A program made the translations under genes and the position numbers. 64,000 bases of DNA from Ensifer adhaerens (GTDB taxonomy: Bacteria > Pseudomonadota > Alphaproteobacteria > Rhizobiales > Rhizobiaceae), in contig NZ_LAZS01000005.1 in NCBI RefSeq assembly GCF_002007205.1, positions 1,240,001-1,304,000 on the forward strand, given 5' to 3'. Shown one piece after another: positions 17,995 through 29,600 of this stretch; positions within the stretch are counted from its first letter, which is position 1; the number at the start of each line of letters is the position of its first letter. The notes below the pieces were generated by a model that worked only from the letters and a program-made list of their open reading frames with translations, had not been told where the DNA came from and ran no database searches.

Positions 17995-18333
17995 TGCACA
18001 TTCCGCTTCTAGATTTCGAATGCGAAACTCTTCGAACGAGCCACAACCGCGGTCAAGTGGCAAAATCATGGAGTGTCGTTTTGGCCGTTGCGGGGCCGCT
18101 TTTGACGATTTTTCCGCCAGAGCGTGCTCTTCACCCCCAAAATCTGCCTAACTTTCTGGCTTGCTTCGAGTTTTTCACATGCAAAACCAGAAAATCGGCG
18201 GCCTCTCTTGACCCTCATGGAATTTGAGCATGAGATAGCCGACACTCGCGCCAGGAGGGTGGCGGAGGCTCACCGCGCTAGGAGACGCGCCGGTGCAGAC
18301 TGGAACTAACGACAACAGAAAAAGGTTCTAAAA
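17995..18333. other. Intergenic region between metC and aapJ
   Basis: 339 bases without a gene between two divergent units. A possible plus-strand promoter for aap is TTGACC (18208-18213), 17 bases, TGAGAT (18231-18236); the -10 is poor. A purine-rich AAAAAGG precedes aapJ. I looked for a sigma-54 -24/-12 pair, which would fit nitrogen control, and did not find one with correct spacing. Confidence 0.35.
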
Positions 18334-19359
18334 ATGGCAAAAAGAATTCTGACAGCTCTCGTTGGCGCTGCTGTCATGGGGATTGGCACACAGGCGGCTT
18401 CGGGCGCTACTCTTGATGACGTCAAGGCCAAGGGCTTTGTTCAGTGCGGCGTGAACACCGGCCTTGCCGGCTTCGCAGCGCCGGACGCTTCGGGCAACTG
18501 GAGCGGCTTCGACGTGGACTACTGCAAGGCAATCGCCGCCGCGATCTTCGCGGATGGCAGCAAGGTGAAGTACACGCCGACCTCCGCCAAGGAACGCTTC
18601 CCGGCGCTGCAGTCGGGCGAAGTCGACGTACTTGCGCGTAACACCACCTGGACGATCAACCGCGACACCGCGCTCGGCTTCAACTTCCGCCCGGTCAACT
18701 ACTATGACGGCCAGGGCTTCATGGTTCGCAAGGGCCTGAACGTCAAATCGGCGCTGGAGCTTTCGGGCGCGGCTGTCTGCGTGCAGACGGGCACCACCAC
18801 CGAACTCAACCTGGCCGACTACTTCAAGTCGAACAACCTGCAGTACAACCCGGTCGTTTTCGAAAAGCTTGAAGAAGTCAACGCCGCCTACGACGCCGGC
18901 CGTTGCGACGTCTACACGACCGACCAGTCCGGCCTTTATTCGCTGCGTCTGACGCTGTCGAAGCCGGACGATCACATGATCCTGCCGGAAATCATCTCGA
19001 AGGAGCCGCTCGGCCCGGCCGTGCGCCAGGGTGACGACCAGTGGTTCGATATCGTCAGCTGGGTTCACTACGCGCTGATCCAGGCCGAAGATTTCGGTAT
19101 CACCCAGGCCAACGTCGAAGAAATGAAGAAGTCCGCCAACCCGGACGTTCAGCGCTTCCTCGGCGTCGAAGCTGACAGCAAGATCGGCACTGACCTCGGC
19201 CTGACCAACGAATGGGCCGTGAACATCATCAAGGCCGTCGGCAACTACGGCGAAGTCTTCGATCGCAACATCGGCGCTGGCAGCCCGCTCAAGATCGAGC
19301 GCGGCCTCAACGCATTGTGGAGCAAGGGCGGCATCCAGTACGCTCCGCCGGTCCGCTAA
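18334..19359 (+). CDS. aapJ: General L-amino acid ABC transporter, substrate-binding protein
   Basis: Periplasmic receptor of the broad-specificity Aap system of rhizobia. 341 aa with a signal peptide (residues 1 to about 24, cleavage after ASG-A). LDDVKAKGFVQCGVNTGLAG, then ARNTTWTINRDTALGFNF, and YDAGRCDVYTTDQSGL are typical of the AapJ branch of solute-binding family 3. Followed by aapQ, aapM and aapP in the same direction, a complete four-gene transporter. Confidence 0.96.
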   Translation: MAKRILTALVGAAVMGIGTQAASGATLDDVKAKGFVQCGVNTGLAGFAAPDASGNWSGFDVDYCKAIAAAIFADGSKVKYTPTSAKERFPALQSGEVDVLARNTTWTINRDTALGFNFRPVNYYDGQGFMVRKGLNVKSALELSGAAVCVQTGTTTELNLADYFKSNNLQYNPVVFEKLEEVNAAYDAGRCDVYTTDQSGLYSLRLTLSKPDDHMILPEIISKEPLGPAVRQGDDQWFDIVSWVHYALIQAEDFGITQANVEEMKKSANPDVQRFLGVEADSKIGTDLGLTNEWAVNIIKAVGNYGEVFDRNIGAGSPLKIERGLNALWSKGGIQYAPPVR

Positions 19360-19448
19360 GTTCATTCCAAGACTGGGGAAGCGGGTCACCGCTTCCCCAT
19401 CCCAACTATAAAAACACCCAAAGGGTGATAAGGGGAAAGAGGCATTGC

Positions 19449-20642
19449 ATGGCGATTGGCGTCACAACTACGCCTGAGAAAACGAAACCGTCGGGGTCGA
19501 TCATCAATGACCCGCAGGTCCGCGGGATCTTCTATCAGGTACTCACCCTCGTCGTTCTCGCGGCCTTCGTCTATTGGGTGGCCGACAACACGATCGAGAA
19601 CCTCAAACGGGCGAATATCGCTTCCGGCTACGATTTCCTGAATGGGCGCGCCGGTTTCGACGTCGGACAGTCGCTGATCGCCTATACCAGCGATTCGACC
19701 TATCAGCGCGCGCTCATCGTCGGTCTGCTCAATACGCTGCTGGTGGCTGTCTGCGGCATCTTCACCGCCACTATCATCGGCTTTGCCGTCGGCATCGGCC
19801 GCCTGTCGCACAACTGGCTGATCGCCAAGCTGTCGCTCGCCTATGTCGAGATCTTCCGCAACATCCCGCCGCTACTGGTCATCTTCTTCTGGTACAGCGG
19901 CGTTCTGGCGATCCTGCCGCAGCCGCGTGAATCGGCCGCCCTGCCGCTCAACATGTTTCTCAACAACCGCGGCCTTGCCTTTCCGAAGCCGATCTTTGGC
20001 GACGGTTCGCTGTACACGGTTCTTGCCTTTGTCCTCGCGATCGTCGCCAGCTTCCTCCTGGCACGCTATGCGCGCAAGAAGCAGGAGGCCACCGGACAGC
20101 GTTTCCCGGTTCTTTGGACGTCTCTTGGCCTGATCATCGGTCTGCCGTTGTTGGTCTTCCTCGCCACGGGATCGCCGATCACGTTCGACGTCCCCATCGC
20201 CGGCAAATTCAACCTCACCGGCGGCTCGGTCATCGGACCGGAGTTCCTGTCGCTGTTCCTGGCGCTCTCGTTCTACACCGCCGCCTTCATCGCCGAGATC
20301 GTGCGGGCCGGTATTCGCGGCGTATCCAAGGGCCAGACCGAAGCCGCGCATGCGCTCGGTGTCCGGCCCGGCCTGACGACGCGCCTCGTGGTGGTTCCTC
20401 AGGCGCTCCGGATCATCATTCCACCGCTTACCAGCCAGTATCTGAACCTGACCAAAAACTCGTCGCTTGCCGTCGCGATCGGTTACGCGGATCTTGTCGC
20501 CGTCGGCGGCACGATCCTCAACCAGACAGGGCAGTCGATCGAGATCGTGACGATCTGGATCGTCGTCTACCTGTCGCTGAGCCTCGCGACGTCGCTGTTC
20601 ATGAACTGGTTCAATGCCCGCATGGCCCTGGTGGAGAGATAA
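19449..20642 (+). CDS. aapQ: General L-amino acid ABC transporter, permease AapQ
   Basis: Inner-membrane permease of the Aap importer; pairs with AapM. 397 aa with several membrane segments and the permease EAA loop [11 protein letters not shown] followed by [13 protein letters not shown]. The long periplasmic region between the first helix and the permease core is typical of AapQ. The start at 19449 is chosen because the frame before it overlaps aapJ. 89 bases separate it from aapJ. Confidence 0.95.
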   Translation: MAIGVTTTPEKTKPSGSIINDPQVRGIFYQVLTLVVLAAFVYWVADNTIENLKRANIASGYDFLNGRAGFDVGQSLIAYTSDSTYQRALIVGLLNTLLVAVCGIFTATIIGFAVGIGRLSHNWLIAKLSLAYVEIFRNIPPLLVIFFWYSGVLAILPQPRESAALPLNMFLNNRGLAFPKPIFGDGSLYTVLAFVLAIVASFLLARYARKKQEATGQRFPVLWTSLGLIIGLPLLVFLATGSPITFDVPIAGKFNLTGGSVIGPEFLSLFLALSFYTAAFIAEIVRAGIRGVSKGQTEAAHALGVRPGLTTRLVVVPQALRIIIPPLTSQYLNLTKNSSLAVAIGYADLVAVGGTILNQTGQSIEIVTIWIVVYLSLSLATSLFMNWFNARMALVER

Positions 20643-20646
20643 GATC

Positions 20647-21804
20647 ATGAACACACACCAGGCAACTTTCGTCCGCGCCTCGATGATCGAGGGTTCCCCT
20701 CCGCCGATTGCAGAAGGCGGCATCGTCCATTGGCTGCGCGTGAACCTTTTCGCCACGCCGAAGGATACCGTGCTTACGATCATCGGCGCACTTGCGCTCG
20801 CGTGGTTCCTGCCGCCGGCGATCCAGTGGCTGTTCCTTGACGCCGCCTGGACCGGCGGAGGCCGTGGTGTCTGCGCCACGGTTGCACAAGGCGGTAGCCA
20901 GCCGGAAGGCTGGAGCGGAGCGTGCTGGGCCTTCGTCAATGCGAAGCTCGACCAGTTCGTCTACGGCCGCTATCCGCTCGAGGAACGCTGGAGACCGACG
21001 CTGGTCGGCATTCTCTTTATTCTTTTCCTCGTGCCGATGGCGATACCGAAGGTTCCTTACAAGGGCATCAACGCCATCCTGCTTTTCGCCGTTCTGCCGC
21101 TCATCTCCTTGATCCTGCTTCCTGGCGGCTGGTTTGGGCTGACATTCGTCGAGACGCCGCTCTGGGGCGGCCTGATGGTGACGCTTATCCTGTCGTTCGT
21201 GGGCATCGCCGTATCGTTGCCACTCGGTATTCTCCTGGCACTGGGGCGGCGATCGCACATGCCTGTGATCAAGATGCTCTGCACCGCCTTCATCGAACTG
21301 GTGCGCGGCATTCCGCTGATCACGGTGCTGTTCATGGCGAGCGTCATGCTGCCGCTGTTCCTGCCGCAGGGCGTCACCTTCGACAAGTTCCTGCGCGCAC
21401 TGATCGGCGTGTCGCTCTTTGCCTCCGCCTACATGGCCGAAGTGGTGCGCGGCGGCCTGCAGGCCATTCCAAAGGGGCAGTATGAAGGCGCCGATTCCCT
21501 CGGTCTCAGCTTCTGGCAGAAGATGAACCTCATCGTGCTGCCGCAGGCGCTGAAGCTGGTGATCCCCGGCATCGTCAACACCTTCATCGGCCTCTTCAAG
21601 GATACGTCGCTGGTTTCGATCATCGGCATGTTCGACCTGCTCGGCATCGTTCGCTTCAACTTTACCGATGCCAACTGGGCCTCGTCGGTGACGCCGATCT
21701 CGGGGCTAATTTTCGCCGGCTTCATATTCTGGCTTTTCTGCTTTGGTATGTCGCGCTATTCAGGTTTCATGGAACGCGTGCTCGACACGGCCCATAAACG
21801 ATAA
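20647..21804 (+). CDS. aapM: General L-amino acid ABC transporter, permease AapM
   Basis: Second permease of the Aap system, 385 aa. The EAA-type loop [20 protein letters not shown] marks the ATPase-interacting region; [21 protein letters not shown] is a conserved helix. A Cys-containing periplasmic loop lies in the N-terminal third. ATG at 20647 lies 4 bases after the aapQ stop, with GAGAG upstream. Confidence 0.95.
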   Translation: MNTHQATFVRASMIEGSPPPIAEGGIVHWLRVNLFATPKDTVLTIIGALALAWFLPPAIQWLFLDAAWTGGGRGVCATVAQGGSQPEGWSGACWAFVNAKLDQFVYGRYPLEERWRPTLVGILFILFLVPMAIPKVPYKGINAILLFAVLPLISLILLPGGWFGLTFVETPLWGGLMVTLILSFVGIAVSLPLGILLALGRRSHMPVIKMLCTAFIELVRGIPLITVLFMASVMLPLFLPQGVTFDKFLRALIGVSLFASAYMAEVVRGGLQAIPKGQYEGADSLGLSFWQKMNLIVLPQALKLVIPGIVNTFIGLFKDTSLVSIIGMFDLLGIVRFNFTDANWASSVTPISGLIFAGFIFWLFCFGMSRYSGFMERVLDTAHKR

Positions 21805-21821
21805 AATGAGGGGAGGATCGC

Positions 21822-22598
<777 letters not shown>

Positions 22599-22620
22599 GA
22601 TCGGCTGCAGCCTCATGACA

Positions 22621-22645
22621 AAGCCCGCCTCATCGAGGCGGGCTT
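22621..22645 (+). terminator. Terminator of the aap operon
   Basis: A perfect 11-bp stem (22621-22631 with 22635-22645) with a 3-base loop and a T run to 22648. It lies 22 bases after the aapP stop. It may also stop transcripts of the converging caspase operon, whose last stop is at 22674, though the T tail in that direction is short. Confidence 0.9.
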
Positions 22646-22673
22646 TTTGCTGTCGTCTGCCAGGAGCTTCGGT

Positions 22674-24203
22674 TCATTCCACCCGGTAGGGCAGCGTGCC
22701 TATGGACCAGCGTATGCCGCGCCTGTCGAGATCATCCGTCCAGGTCTTCTGCAGCCGCGCGACAACCTCGCCCAAGGTTTCGCGGGCATTCAACTCGACC
22801 TTGAGGCCTCGTTCTTTCGGCGCGACCTCGCTCAGATCGACGGCGTCACTGACGACAAGCGCGACGAAGACGCTTTCCCCCTCGCCCGAAGCCTCGAAAT
22901 CGAAGCCGTAATAGTCGTCCGGCAGCGTCAGCGGCACGTCGGGGGCAAGCGGCGTGATCGTCCGGGCGAATTCGTTCGGAAAAATCTGCGTCGCCTTTCC
23001 GCGGGCGCCGACATCGAAAAGCAGAAGGTCGCCGCCGCTTCGGCTGGTGACGGTCAGCTTGAAAACCTCACCGGCCTTCATCGTCGTCGGACGATCGATC
23101 GAGAGTTCGACGTCGCCGTTTTCGGTCTTGCCGACGATATCGCTGACGGCGTCGATGGCGTTGGCATCCTGGTAGGCCAGGTGCGCCGCGCTCTCGCTGC
23201 TTGCCGGTTGATAGATCCCCTGCCCGCCGCCGCCGGCAGCGGCGCCGTCCGGCGCAACGACGCTGTCGCCCAGCGTTTGCGCCTTGATCTCCAACTGCGG
23301 ATCGAGATTGCCGCACATGTCCTGCGACGCGCAGTAGGCGCTCGACTGCGCCTTCACGAACTCGAGCAATTCGGCGTTGCTCGTCAGCCCGTTGCCGTTC
23401 CCGTCGGCAGAACTATCCATCTGACCGGCAATGAAAGCGGATGTGAATACGCCATGGCGATCCGGCGCGGGAAGCCGCACGTCGTCCCAGACCACCTGAT
23501 AAGGGGCAGCCGCACTCCAGGCCGTCACACCGGCGTCCACCAGTTGCGGTTTGTCGATGACCGCGAGGTCGATCCTGATGCCACGAGTCAGCGCCTGTTC
23601 GACCGGCTTGGCACCCGGGCGCGGCAGGAAGCGTGCCCCTTCGATGCCCGCTGCGCTATCTTCGACACGTAAGTGCGAGACCGCACTGGAATAGCAGGCA
23701 TCGACTACCATGGTGACTGCCCGCCCGTTCAGGCGCCCGAGCATCCCGTCGACCTCGTCGTCGAGGATCGCCCCTTGCCAATCGGTCCCGCCCTCGGCGA
23801 TGTCGAACGGCGCCAGAGCTTCGTCGAGTCCGTCCGCCTCGTCGCCATCTGTATCTTTCACCTGCAGGCCGTGGCCGGAGAAATAGAGATAGACTCGATC
23901 GCCCGGCTTGGTCCCATCGACGAGCCAGGTGTTCATCGATGCAAGAATCTCCGCCCGCGTCGCCTGTTCATCCTGCAAAACGCGGATGGACGACGCATCG
24001 AAACCGAGCCGATCCGTCAGGAGCGCTTGCATTGCCCGAAGATCATTCCGCGGACCGTTCAGCACGAACCTTGCCGGCAGGTTCTCGTAATTGCCGACCC
24101 CGATGAGCAAGGCTCGGTCAGCCGCCAGGGCCGGAGCGGCAAGCGCCGTTACACAGACGAGCGCGCCCAGACGCGAAAACCACCTGTTGCCGCGCCCGCT
24201 CAT
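22674..24203 (-). CDS. Exported caspase family (peptidase C14-like) protein with C-terminal DUF4384-like domain
   Basis: A 509-aa predicted exported protease. Signal peptide at 1-28 (cleavage after APALA). The caspase-like domain (about 29-290) has strand ALLIGVGNY, catalytic His111 in LYFSGHG and Cys170 in VVDACYSS, with an acidic DTDGDEADGLDEAL stretch after the His. A 12-residue EF-hand-like loop beginning DGNGNG lies at about 267-278. Residues about 370-480 form a DUF4384-like beta domain. Its ATG overlaps the stop of the preceding caspase gene (ATGA), so it is translationally coupled. Last gene of the operon. The longer frame to 24716 overlaps the other caspase and is rejected. Substrate unknown. 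Confidence 0.88.
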   Translation of the reverse strand: MSGRGNRWFSRLGALVCVTALAAPALAADRALLIGVGNYENLPARFVLNGPRNDLRAMQALLTDRLGFDASSIRVLQDEQATRAEILASMNTWLVDGTKPGDRVYLYFSGHGLQVKDTDGDEADGLDEALAPFDIAEGGTDWQGAILDDEVDGMLGRLNGRAVTMVVDACYSSAVSHLRVEDSAAGIEGARFLPRPGAKPVEQALTRGIRIDLAVIDKPQLVDAGVTAWSAAAPYQVVWDDVRLPAPDRHGVFTSAFIAGQMDSSADGNGNGLTSNAELLEFVKAQSSAYCASQDMCGNLDPQLEIKAQTLGDSVVAPDGAAAGGGGQGIYQPASSESAAHLAYQDANAIDAVSDIVGKTENGDVELSIDRPTTMKAGEVFKLTVTSRSGGDLLLFDVGARGKATQIFPNEFARTITPLAPDVPLTLPDDYYGFDFEASGEGESVFVALVVSDAVDLSEVAPKERGLKVELNARETLGEVVARLQKTWTDDLDRRGIRWSIGTLPYRVE

Positions 24204-25750
24204 TGGCCTTGCCCCCTCGTATACAGCGGCTGGATCGCGATGGTGCTGTCGCTGCCTTCCAACCGGGTTTCCAGCAGCCGCAGCAGCGACGCTCCATCGA
24301 GGCTGGAATTGGAGAAGGCAGCGGCGATGGCATCGATCGGCGCGTCGGTCGAAATCACCACGAGGTGATCGGCGCCGAATGGTTTCACCACCTCCAGCCC
24401 CTGAAGGCTGAAGGTGTGGCTGCCGCGTCCGGCGATCTGCACGTCGAGCAGCTGCACCTCGCCGGTGTTCGCCAGATTGAAAACCAGCATGTTTGCGTAG
24501 CGGCCCTGATCGGCCTCGAATGTCAGCCGATCGCCGGCAAGGTAGATATCCTTGACAGGCTTCAGCGATACCGTTCCGGGGCTTTGCGCCGCCATCGCCT
24601 TCAGGAAATCGACGAGGATGAACTTGTCGACGACGCGCTGAACCATGTCCGGTGCAACGTGCTCGCCGGCAACATCGCCGTTCGGCGTATAGAACACACC
24701 GGACGCCGCCTCCCACCGGTAGGGCAGACCTTCACCACCGACATTGGCAAGACCAGGCATTTGACCGACGACGCTCAACGGCAACCTGCCCGTCCATCCG
24801 AGATGGCGCGGCGACTTCAGTGCAGACTTCCCGCTTGCCGTTTCCGCGCCGGCGACCTTGGCGCTGCGCGGCAGGGGCAGCACGATCTCCTTGTCGGACC
24901 GCGGCAGCTGCGGCGTGAAGTTCGGCACCTGCAAGGCTTCCGATTGCAGCTTGACGTTGGAAAACACGTAGTCTTCGAGTTCGACGCGCGAAATCCGGCC
25001 ATCGCCATCGCGATCGGCGGCGCCCTCAAGGGCACGGGCAAAACTCCAGCTAAGCGCGCCACGCGGCTCGCCGCCGATCACCACCTCCGGCGTCGGTTGG
25101 CTTTCGAGCGACGCGGCCAGGATCGTCACCTGCGACAGCTCCGCATCTCTCACCTTGGCGCCGGAAATCGCCTCCTTGGACGGTGGCGGCACCTTGGCGC
25201 GGACCATCGGCGCCAGTCGCGTCTTTCCGGAAATGGACCGGTTCATACCGCCGGAATAGCAACTGTCGGAGACGAACAGCACGTGAATGCCTTTAGCCTC
25301 GGCTTCGGCAAACCAGGCGCTGAGCTCGTTGTCGACAATGATTTCGCTTGCCGTCTCCTCCGCACGCGCCCGGTCGAAGCCCGGCAGCTCCAGGAATTCG
25401 TCAAGCCCGTCCTCCTCGCTGCCGGCGATCAGCTCCGGCATCTGCGCGCCATGGCCGGCATAGGTGAAGAGGATCGTGTCGCCGCGCTCGGCGGCCGCCA
25501 CAAGTTCCACCCAAGCCTCACGGATCGCATCCTTGGTCGCCTGTTCATTGATGAACTGGCGGATCGGGCCGACGTCGGCTGCCTTCAGCGCCTGCGTGAC
25601 GTCGAGCGCGTCGCGAACAGCTCCATCGAGGCTTACTTCGTGCGGATAGGAATCGATCCCGACGACCAGCGCCGAGGTCGCGGCGATGGCCGGAGCCACG
25701 GGCAAGGCGAACAGAGTTGCCACAAAGACGATCTCGCGCAGCACCGTCAT
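24200..25750 (-). CDS. Exported caspase family (peptidase C14-like) protein
   Basis: A 516-aa paralogue-like partner of the next gene. Signal peptide 1-23 (APAIA cleavage), then SALVVGID, catalytic His100 in TYAGHGAQ and Cys164 in SDSCYSGG. A perfect 12-residue EF-hand loop starting DRDGDG lies at about 247-258, so calcium binding is possible. The C-terminal 200 residues are beta-rich and DUF4384-like (VSLKPVKDIYLAGDRLTFEA, then LVFNLANTGEVQLLDV). The two caspases are clearly different in sequence, so they are not a recent duplication. Both ends overlap neighbours by 4 bases (OmpA-domain gene before, second caspase after). Bacterial caspase homologues act in stress and defence; the role here is unknown. 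Confidence 0.88.
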   Translation of the reverse strand: MTVLREIVFVATLFALPVAPAIAATSALVVGIDSYPHEVSLDGAVRDALDVTQALKAADVGPIRQFINEQATKDAIREAWVELVAAAERGDTILFTYAGHGAQMPELIAGSEEDGLDEFLELPGFDRARAEETASEIIVDNELSAWFAEAEAKGIHVLFVSDSCYSGGMNRSISGKTRLAPMVRAKVPPPSKEAISGAKVRDAELSQVTILAASLESQPTPEVVIGGEPRGALSWSFARALEGAADRDGDGRISRVELEDYVFSNVKLQSEALQVPNFTPQLPRSDKEIVLPLPRSAKVAGAETASGKSALKSPRHLGWTGRLPLSVVGQMPGLANVGGEGLPYRWEAASGVFYTPNGDVAGEHVAPDMVQRVVDKFILVDFLKAMAAQSPGTVSLKPVKDIYLAGDRLTFEADQGRYANMLVFNLANTGEVQLLDVQIAGRGSHTFSLQGLEVVKPFGADHLVVISTDAPIDAIAAAFSNSSLDGASLLRLLETRLEGSDSTIAIQPLYTRGQGQ

Positions 25751-26649
25751 TTTCCCACGTCCACTTCCACCCGGCGATCGAGCTGGTGCAGCATCTCCTC
25801 GCTATAGGCGCTCGGATCGTCCGGCTTGAACGGCTCGTCCTCGCCCTTGCCGACCACGGTCCAGGTGCCGGGATAGCCGGCGTCGACGAGATACTGAGCC
25901 AGCGCTTTTGCACGGGCGACGGAGAGCGCCATGTTCGCCTCAGCGGTTCCAACCGGATCGGTGTGGCCAATCAGGGTGATCGCGGCCGGCTTCGCCGACT
26001 TCAGGCACTCGAACAGGTCCTTGGCCGACTCGAGACCTTCGGGCGTAAACTCGGCCGTGCCGAAGACGTAGCGCACCGGCGTCGCCTTCTTGCGGATCGA
26101 AACACCGCGATAGGAGAACTTGCAGGCGCCGCGCGCGGCGAGCTTGACCGGCCTGGTTGCCGCGAGCCGCATTTCCGAAGCCAGGCGGTCCAGCCGCTCG
26201 ATATAGGCCTTGTCCGGCGCCATCCAATCCGGCGTCAGCTCCTCGTTTGCCGCATCTTCCAGCGCTTGCTGATAGGAGGTGGCAGCCGCGTCGTAATCCT
26301 TGCGCTCGCGCTTGATGTCGCCGAGCGCATCGAGGATCTGCCAGGGGCCACCGGCGTCGCGGCTTGCCGCCGTCAGTTCCGCTTCGAAGGTCTCAAGCTT
26401 GGCGCCCTGCCCCACGGCCGCTGCGACACGATTGAAGGTCGCGAGTGCTGCGACACGCCGGGTCAACGCGATCTCGGTGGCCGAGCAGCCCTTCATGTTT
26501 GCGGGATCTGCCGCCACTTTGATGCCGGCTTCGTCGGCGCGGTTCAGCGCCTCGGAAGCCAGGCGAAGGCCATCGCAGGCCTTGGCCGGCGCGATGAAGA
26601 CCGCCAGAACCGCCGAAGCGAGGAGAAATGCTCGTAGCTGAACCATCAC
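25747..26649 (-). CDS. Exported protein with C-terminal OmpA-like domain
   Basis: A 300-aa predicted periplasmic protein. Signal peptide at 1-24 (cleavage APAKA before Cys25; the residues before Cys do not make a good lipobox, though a lipoprotein cannot be excluded). The middle has helix-rich TPR-like sequence (DALGDIKRERKDYDAAATSYQQAL). The C-terminus (about 185-300) is OmpA-like: YVFGTAEFTPEGLESA, ITLIGHTDPVGTAEANMALSVARA and the final LDRRVEVDVG, which binds peptidoglycan in characterised proteins. It lies 7 bases after the cytochrome gene and overlaps the caspase gene by 4. It may anchor the system to the cell wall. Confidence 0.85.
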   Translation of the reverse strand: MMVQLRAFLLASAVLAVFIAPAKACDGLRLASEALNRADEAGIKVAADPANMKGCSATEIALTRRVAALATFNRVAAAVGQGAKLETFEAELTAASRDAGGPWQILDALGDIKRERKDYDAAATSYQQALEDAANEELTPDWMAPDKAYIERLDRLASEMRLAATRPVKLAARGACKFSYRGVSIRKKATPVRYVFGTAEFTPEGLESAKDLFECLKSAKPAAITLIGHTDPVGTAEANMALSVARAKALAQYLVDAGYPGTWTVVGKGEDEPFKPDDPSAYSEEMLHQLDRRVEVDVGK

Positions 26650-26656
26650 TCGACCA

Positions 26657-29600
26657 TCAATCCTTGATCTCGAACGTCACCATCTGGACACTGCTGGCAC
26701 CGGCATCGCCTTGCGCCCGCTTGGCCAGGTTGATCGCCAGTCCCCGTGTCGGCGGCAACCGCGACGTCGCCACATATTCGCGTGCCTTCTCCACCGTCAG
26801 CTTCTGGTCGCCGAGCCCGCCGGTCCGACAGAAGGCCAGCATGGTTTCGGCGGGCGCAGGTGTGTCGAAGGTGAGCGTGCCCGTGCCCGGCTGCGGGATC
26901 AGGCGCCGCTCGCCCGGCTTAAGCGTGGTGTTGCCGATCATCACATCCGGGATGACCTCGACGTTGCCGTTCTCCTCGACATAGAGGATCTGCAACTCGC
27001 AGGCCTGATTGGCCCTGAGTTCAAAGGATAGCTCGTCGCCGACCTTGGCCGTCGTCGATTTCACCTTCAGCGCCAGTTCGAGCTTGGTGCCGGAATCTTT
27101 ATCCTGCTTGCGATAATCGGGAACCGCGGCCGCGATCGACTGCGGCTTTGCGTCGTCCGGCTCGGCACCGGCCACGATGAGCGCCGCCGTATCGAGCGGG
27201 CGGCGTTGGCTGAGCGGCTCCAGCAGTAACGCGTATTGCTGTTCGAGCTCGTTGCGCGGAATGGTTCCCCCCGCTTCCAGCGTCGTTACCCAATCGAGCC
27301 CGAGGCGCAGCACATCGCTATTCGTCACCCGCTTGATCGCTTCCGAGAATTGCTTCGGCGTCATGTCGAACTCGGCCGCCAGGGCATCGAAGTCGAGCTC
27401 GTCTTCGTATTTGTCGGCAAAGTAGGTGATGATCTCCGCTTCGCCCGGCGCATGCTTGCTCTGGAGGCCACCATCGGGTGTCGGTTCGGTGACGCCGAGC
27501 GTCTTCAGCGCGTTGACGAAGCGCTCGCGATCCTTGCGGTAGGTTTCGTCCAGTTCCTCCTGCTTCACATACATGGCGAGCAGCACGTCCTGCTGGTCCT
27601 TGCTGAATAGCGTCGATGTCTCGATCTGCTCGCGCAACTGATCGCGCTTCGAAAGGATGCCGTCGGCATGGCAGTCGACGCAGGACCGCGCATTGATGAT
27701 CTCGACACCCTTGCCGATCGGCCGCTTGCGGAACGACACGATCGTCGTCGGCCCAACATCGAGCTGCTTGCCGGCTGATGTCGAGAGATAATAGCCCTGC
27801 AGGCCGTTCGGCAGCGAGAAGATCATCTCGCCGCCGTCGTGCTCGAAAGGCACGAGGCCCGCATCGAGCGGCGCCAGCTCCGTTGGCCCGTGTGGGAATC
27901 GCTTCAGCACCTGCTTGCCGACGTCGCCACCGAAATCATAGGACTTCCAGTAGTAGCCACCGAACGGCATGTCGTGCCGCTCGAGCATGCGGTTGTGGTC
28001 GGAAACACCGGAGGAGCCGTCGGCGAAACCGGCCCGCAGCACGTTGCGCCGGCGGATGTTTTCGGCAGCGTCGATGTTGAAGCGCTTTTCCAGTTCGCTG
28101 ATCTCGGTCGGCAGCCGCATCAGACGGTTGTAGATCTCCGGCCGCGCGCCGTTGCTCATGAACCAATCGACGCGCATGATCGGCAGCGTTGTCGCCATTT
28201 CCCTGGAAAGGGCGGAAAGCGACGCGTCGCTCTCGGGATCAACGCCATAGAAATAACGCTTGATGAGGAAATCGTAGTCTGCCTCGTCCCACTGCAGTTC
28301 GCGCAGATCGACACGCACCAGCAACCCTTTGGTGCCGTCGACCTCCGCCGGCAGCACCAGCTTTGGCCCGTAGGACAGAGAATTCAAAAGCTTCTTGAAG
28401 CCGCCGGCGAGAACATCCATGCGCTTCATGAAGGTCTGGTCGTCCTCGCAGCCCATCATGCCGTTGTACTGGTCGCGATAGGAGAAGTAGCGCATGAAGG
28501 GACGGTCGAGTGCATTGACGGTCGCAATGTCCTTGAGCGCCGCCTCGACGAACTGGTCATAGGTCAGTATCGGGCGCGAGCGGTCCGGCTTGGCGGCAGC
28601 GGTTTGCGGCAGGCTCCTTTCGTTGAGCGAATTGATCCAGTCCTCCAGCACCTTGATTTCTTCGGCAGACGGGCGCTTGCCGAGCGGCATGCGGCCGCTG
28701 ACGACGGTCGTGTAGAGGCGCGACTTGGCGGCATCCCCGGGCACGACAAAATTGGCGTCGGCTGCGATCGAAGCGAGGTCGCCGGCCGGATAGCTTCCTT
28801 GCGAGCTTTCGCCCGGCCCGTGACAGTTGCGGCAGTATCTGCCGATGAAGGCATCGGCCTGCTGCGCCAGCACCGCATTGCCGCCGCCCAGCGCTTCAGT
28901 CGCCGTATTCTCCTTGCAGACGGCCGTGACCGACTGCGCCACCGGCGCCGGGGCCTTCACTTCACGATCGGCAAGGAAGGCATAAATGGCGCGGCGATCG
29001 TCGTCTGAGAGAACACTCAGCCCCTTGGCGAGCCGCCGCATGACGGGATCGCTGATCGGCGCGCCCGAGAGCTTCTTGCCTTCGTCGATCAGGCCCTTGG
29101 TAAAGACCTCGGGCGAAACAAGACCCGCCATCTTCGCCTTGCTGATGTCGGGCGCTACCGCACCGGTTAGGTCTTTTTCGCCCTGGTATGCCCGCTCCAG
29201 GTCCAGCCCGTAGGTGGTCGTGCGTGGCGTATGGCAATCGCCGCAGCCGCCGATATTCTCGACCAGATAGCGACCGCGCTCGGCCTGCGTTTCCTCCCGC
29301 GGCTGATAGGACGGCACCGTGAAGTGGCTGCGCTTCCAGAGCGTGATCGTCGTCTGCCGGCTGAAGGGGAACGCGATCTCATGCTCCTTCGATGCCGCAT
29401 CCGTCTGCGGCAGCGTCTCGATATAGGCCTTGATGTCGAGCGCATCCTCCGGCTTCATCCCGCCATAGGAGGTGTAGGGCATGACCGGGTAGAGGTTGTT
29501 GCCCTCCCGATCGAGGCCGACCAGAACCGCATTCAGAAACTGCGCATTGGTCCAGCCGCCGATGCCATTGGCGTGCGGCGAAATGTTCGGCGCATAGAAG

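Noticed and set aside
18100-18333. Sigma-54 promoter for the aap operon
   Set aside because: CTGGCTTGC at 18157-18165 recalls part of the -24/-12 motif, but the GG and GC elements are not 10 bases apart.
24204-24716. N-terminal extension of the second caspase
   Set aside because: The upstream codons overlap the other caspase gene in another frame and precede a clear signal peptide at 24203.
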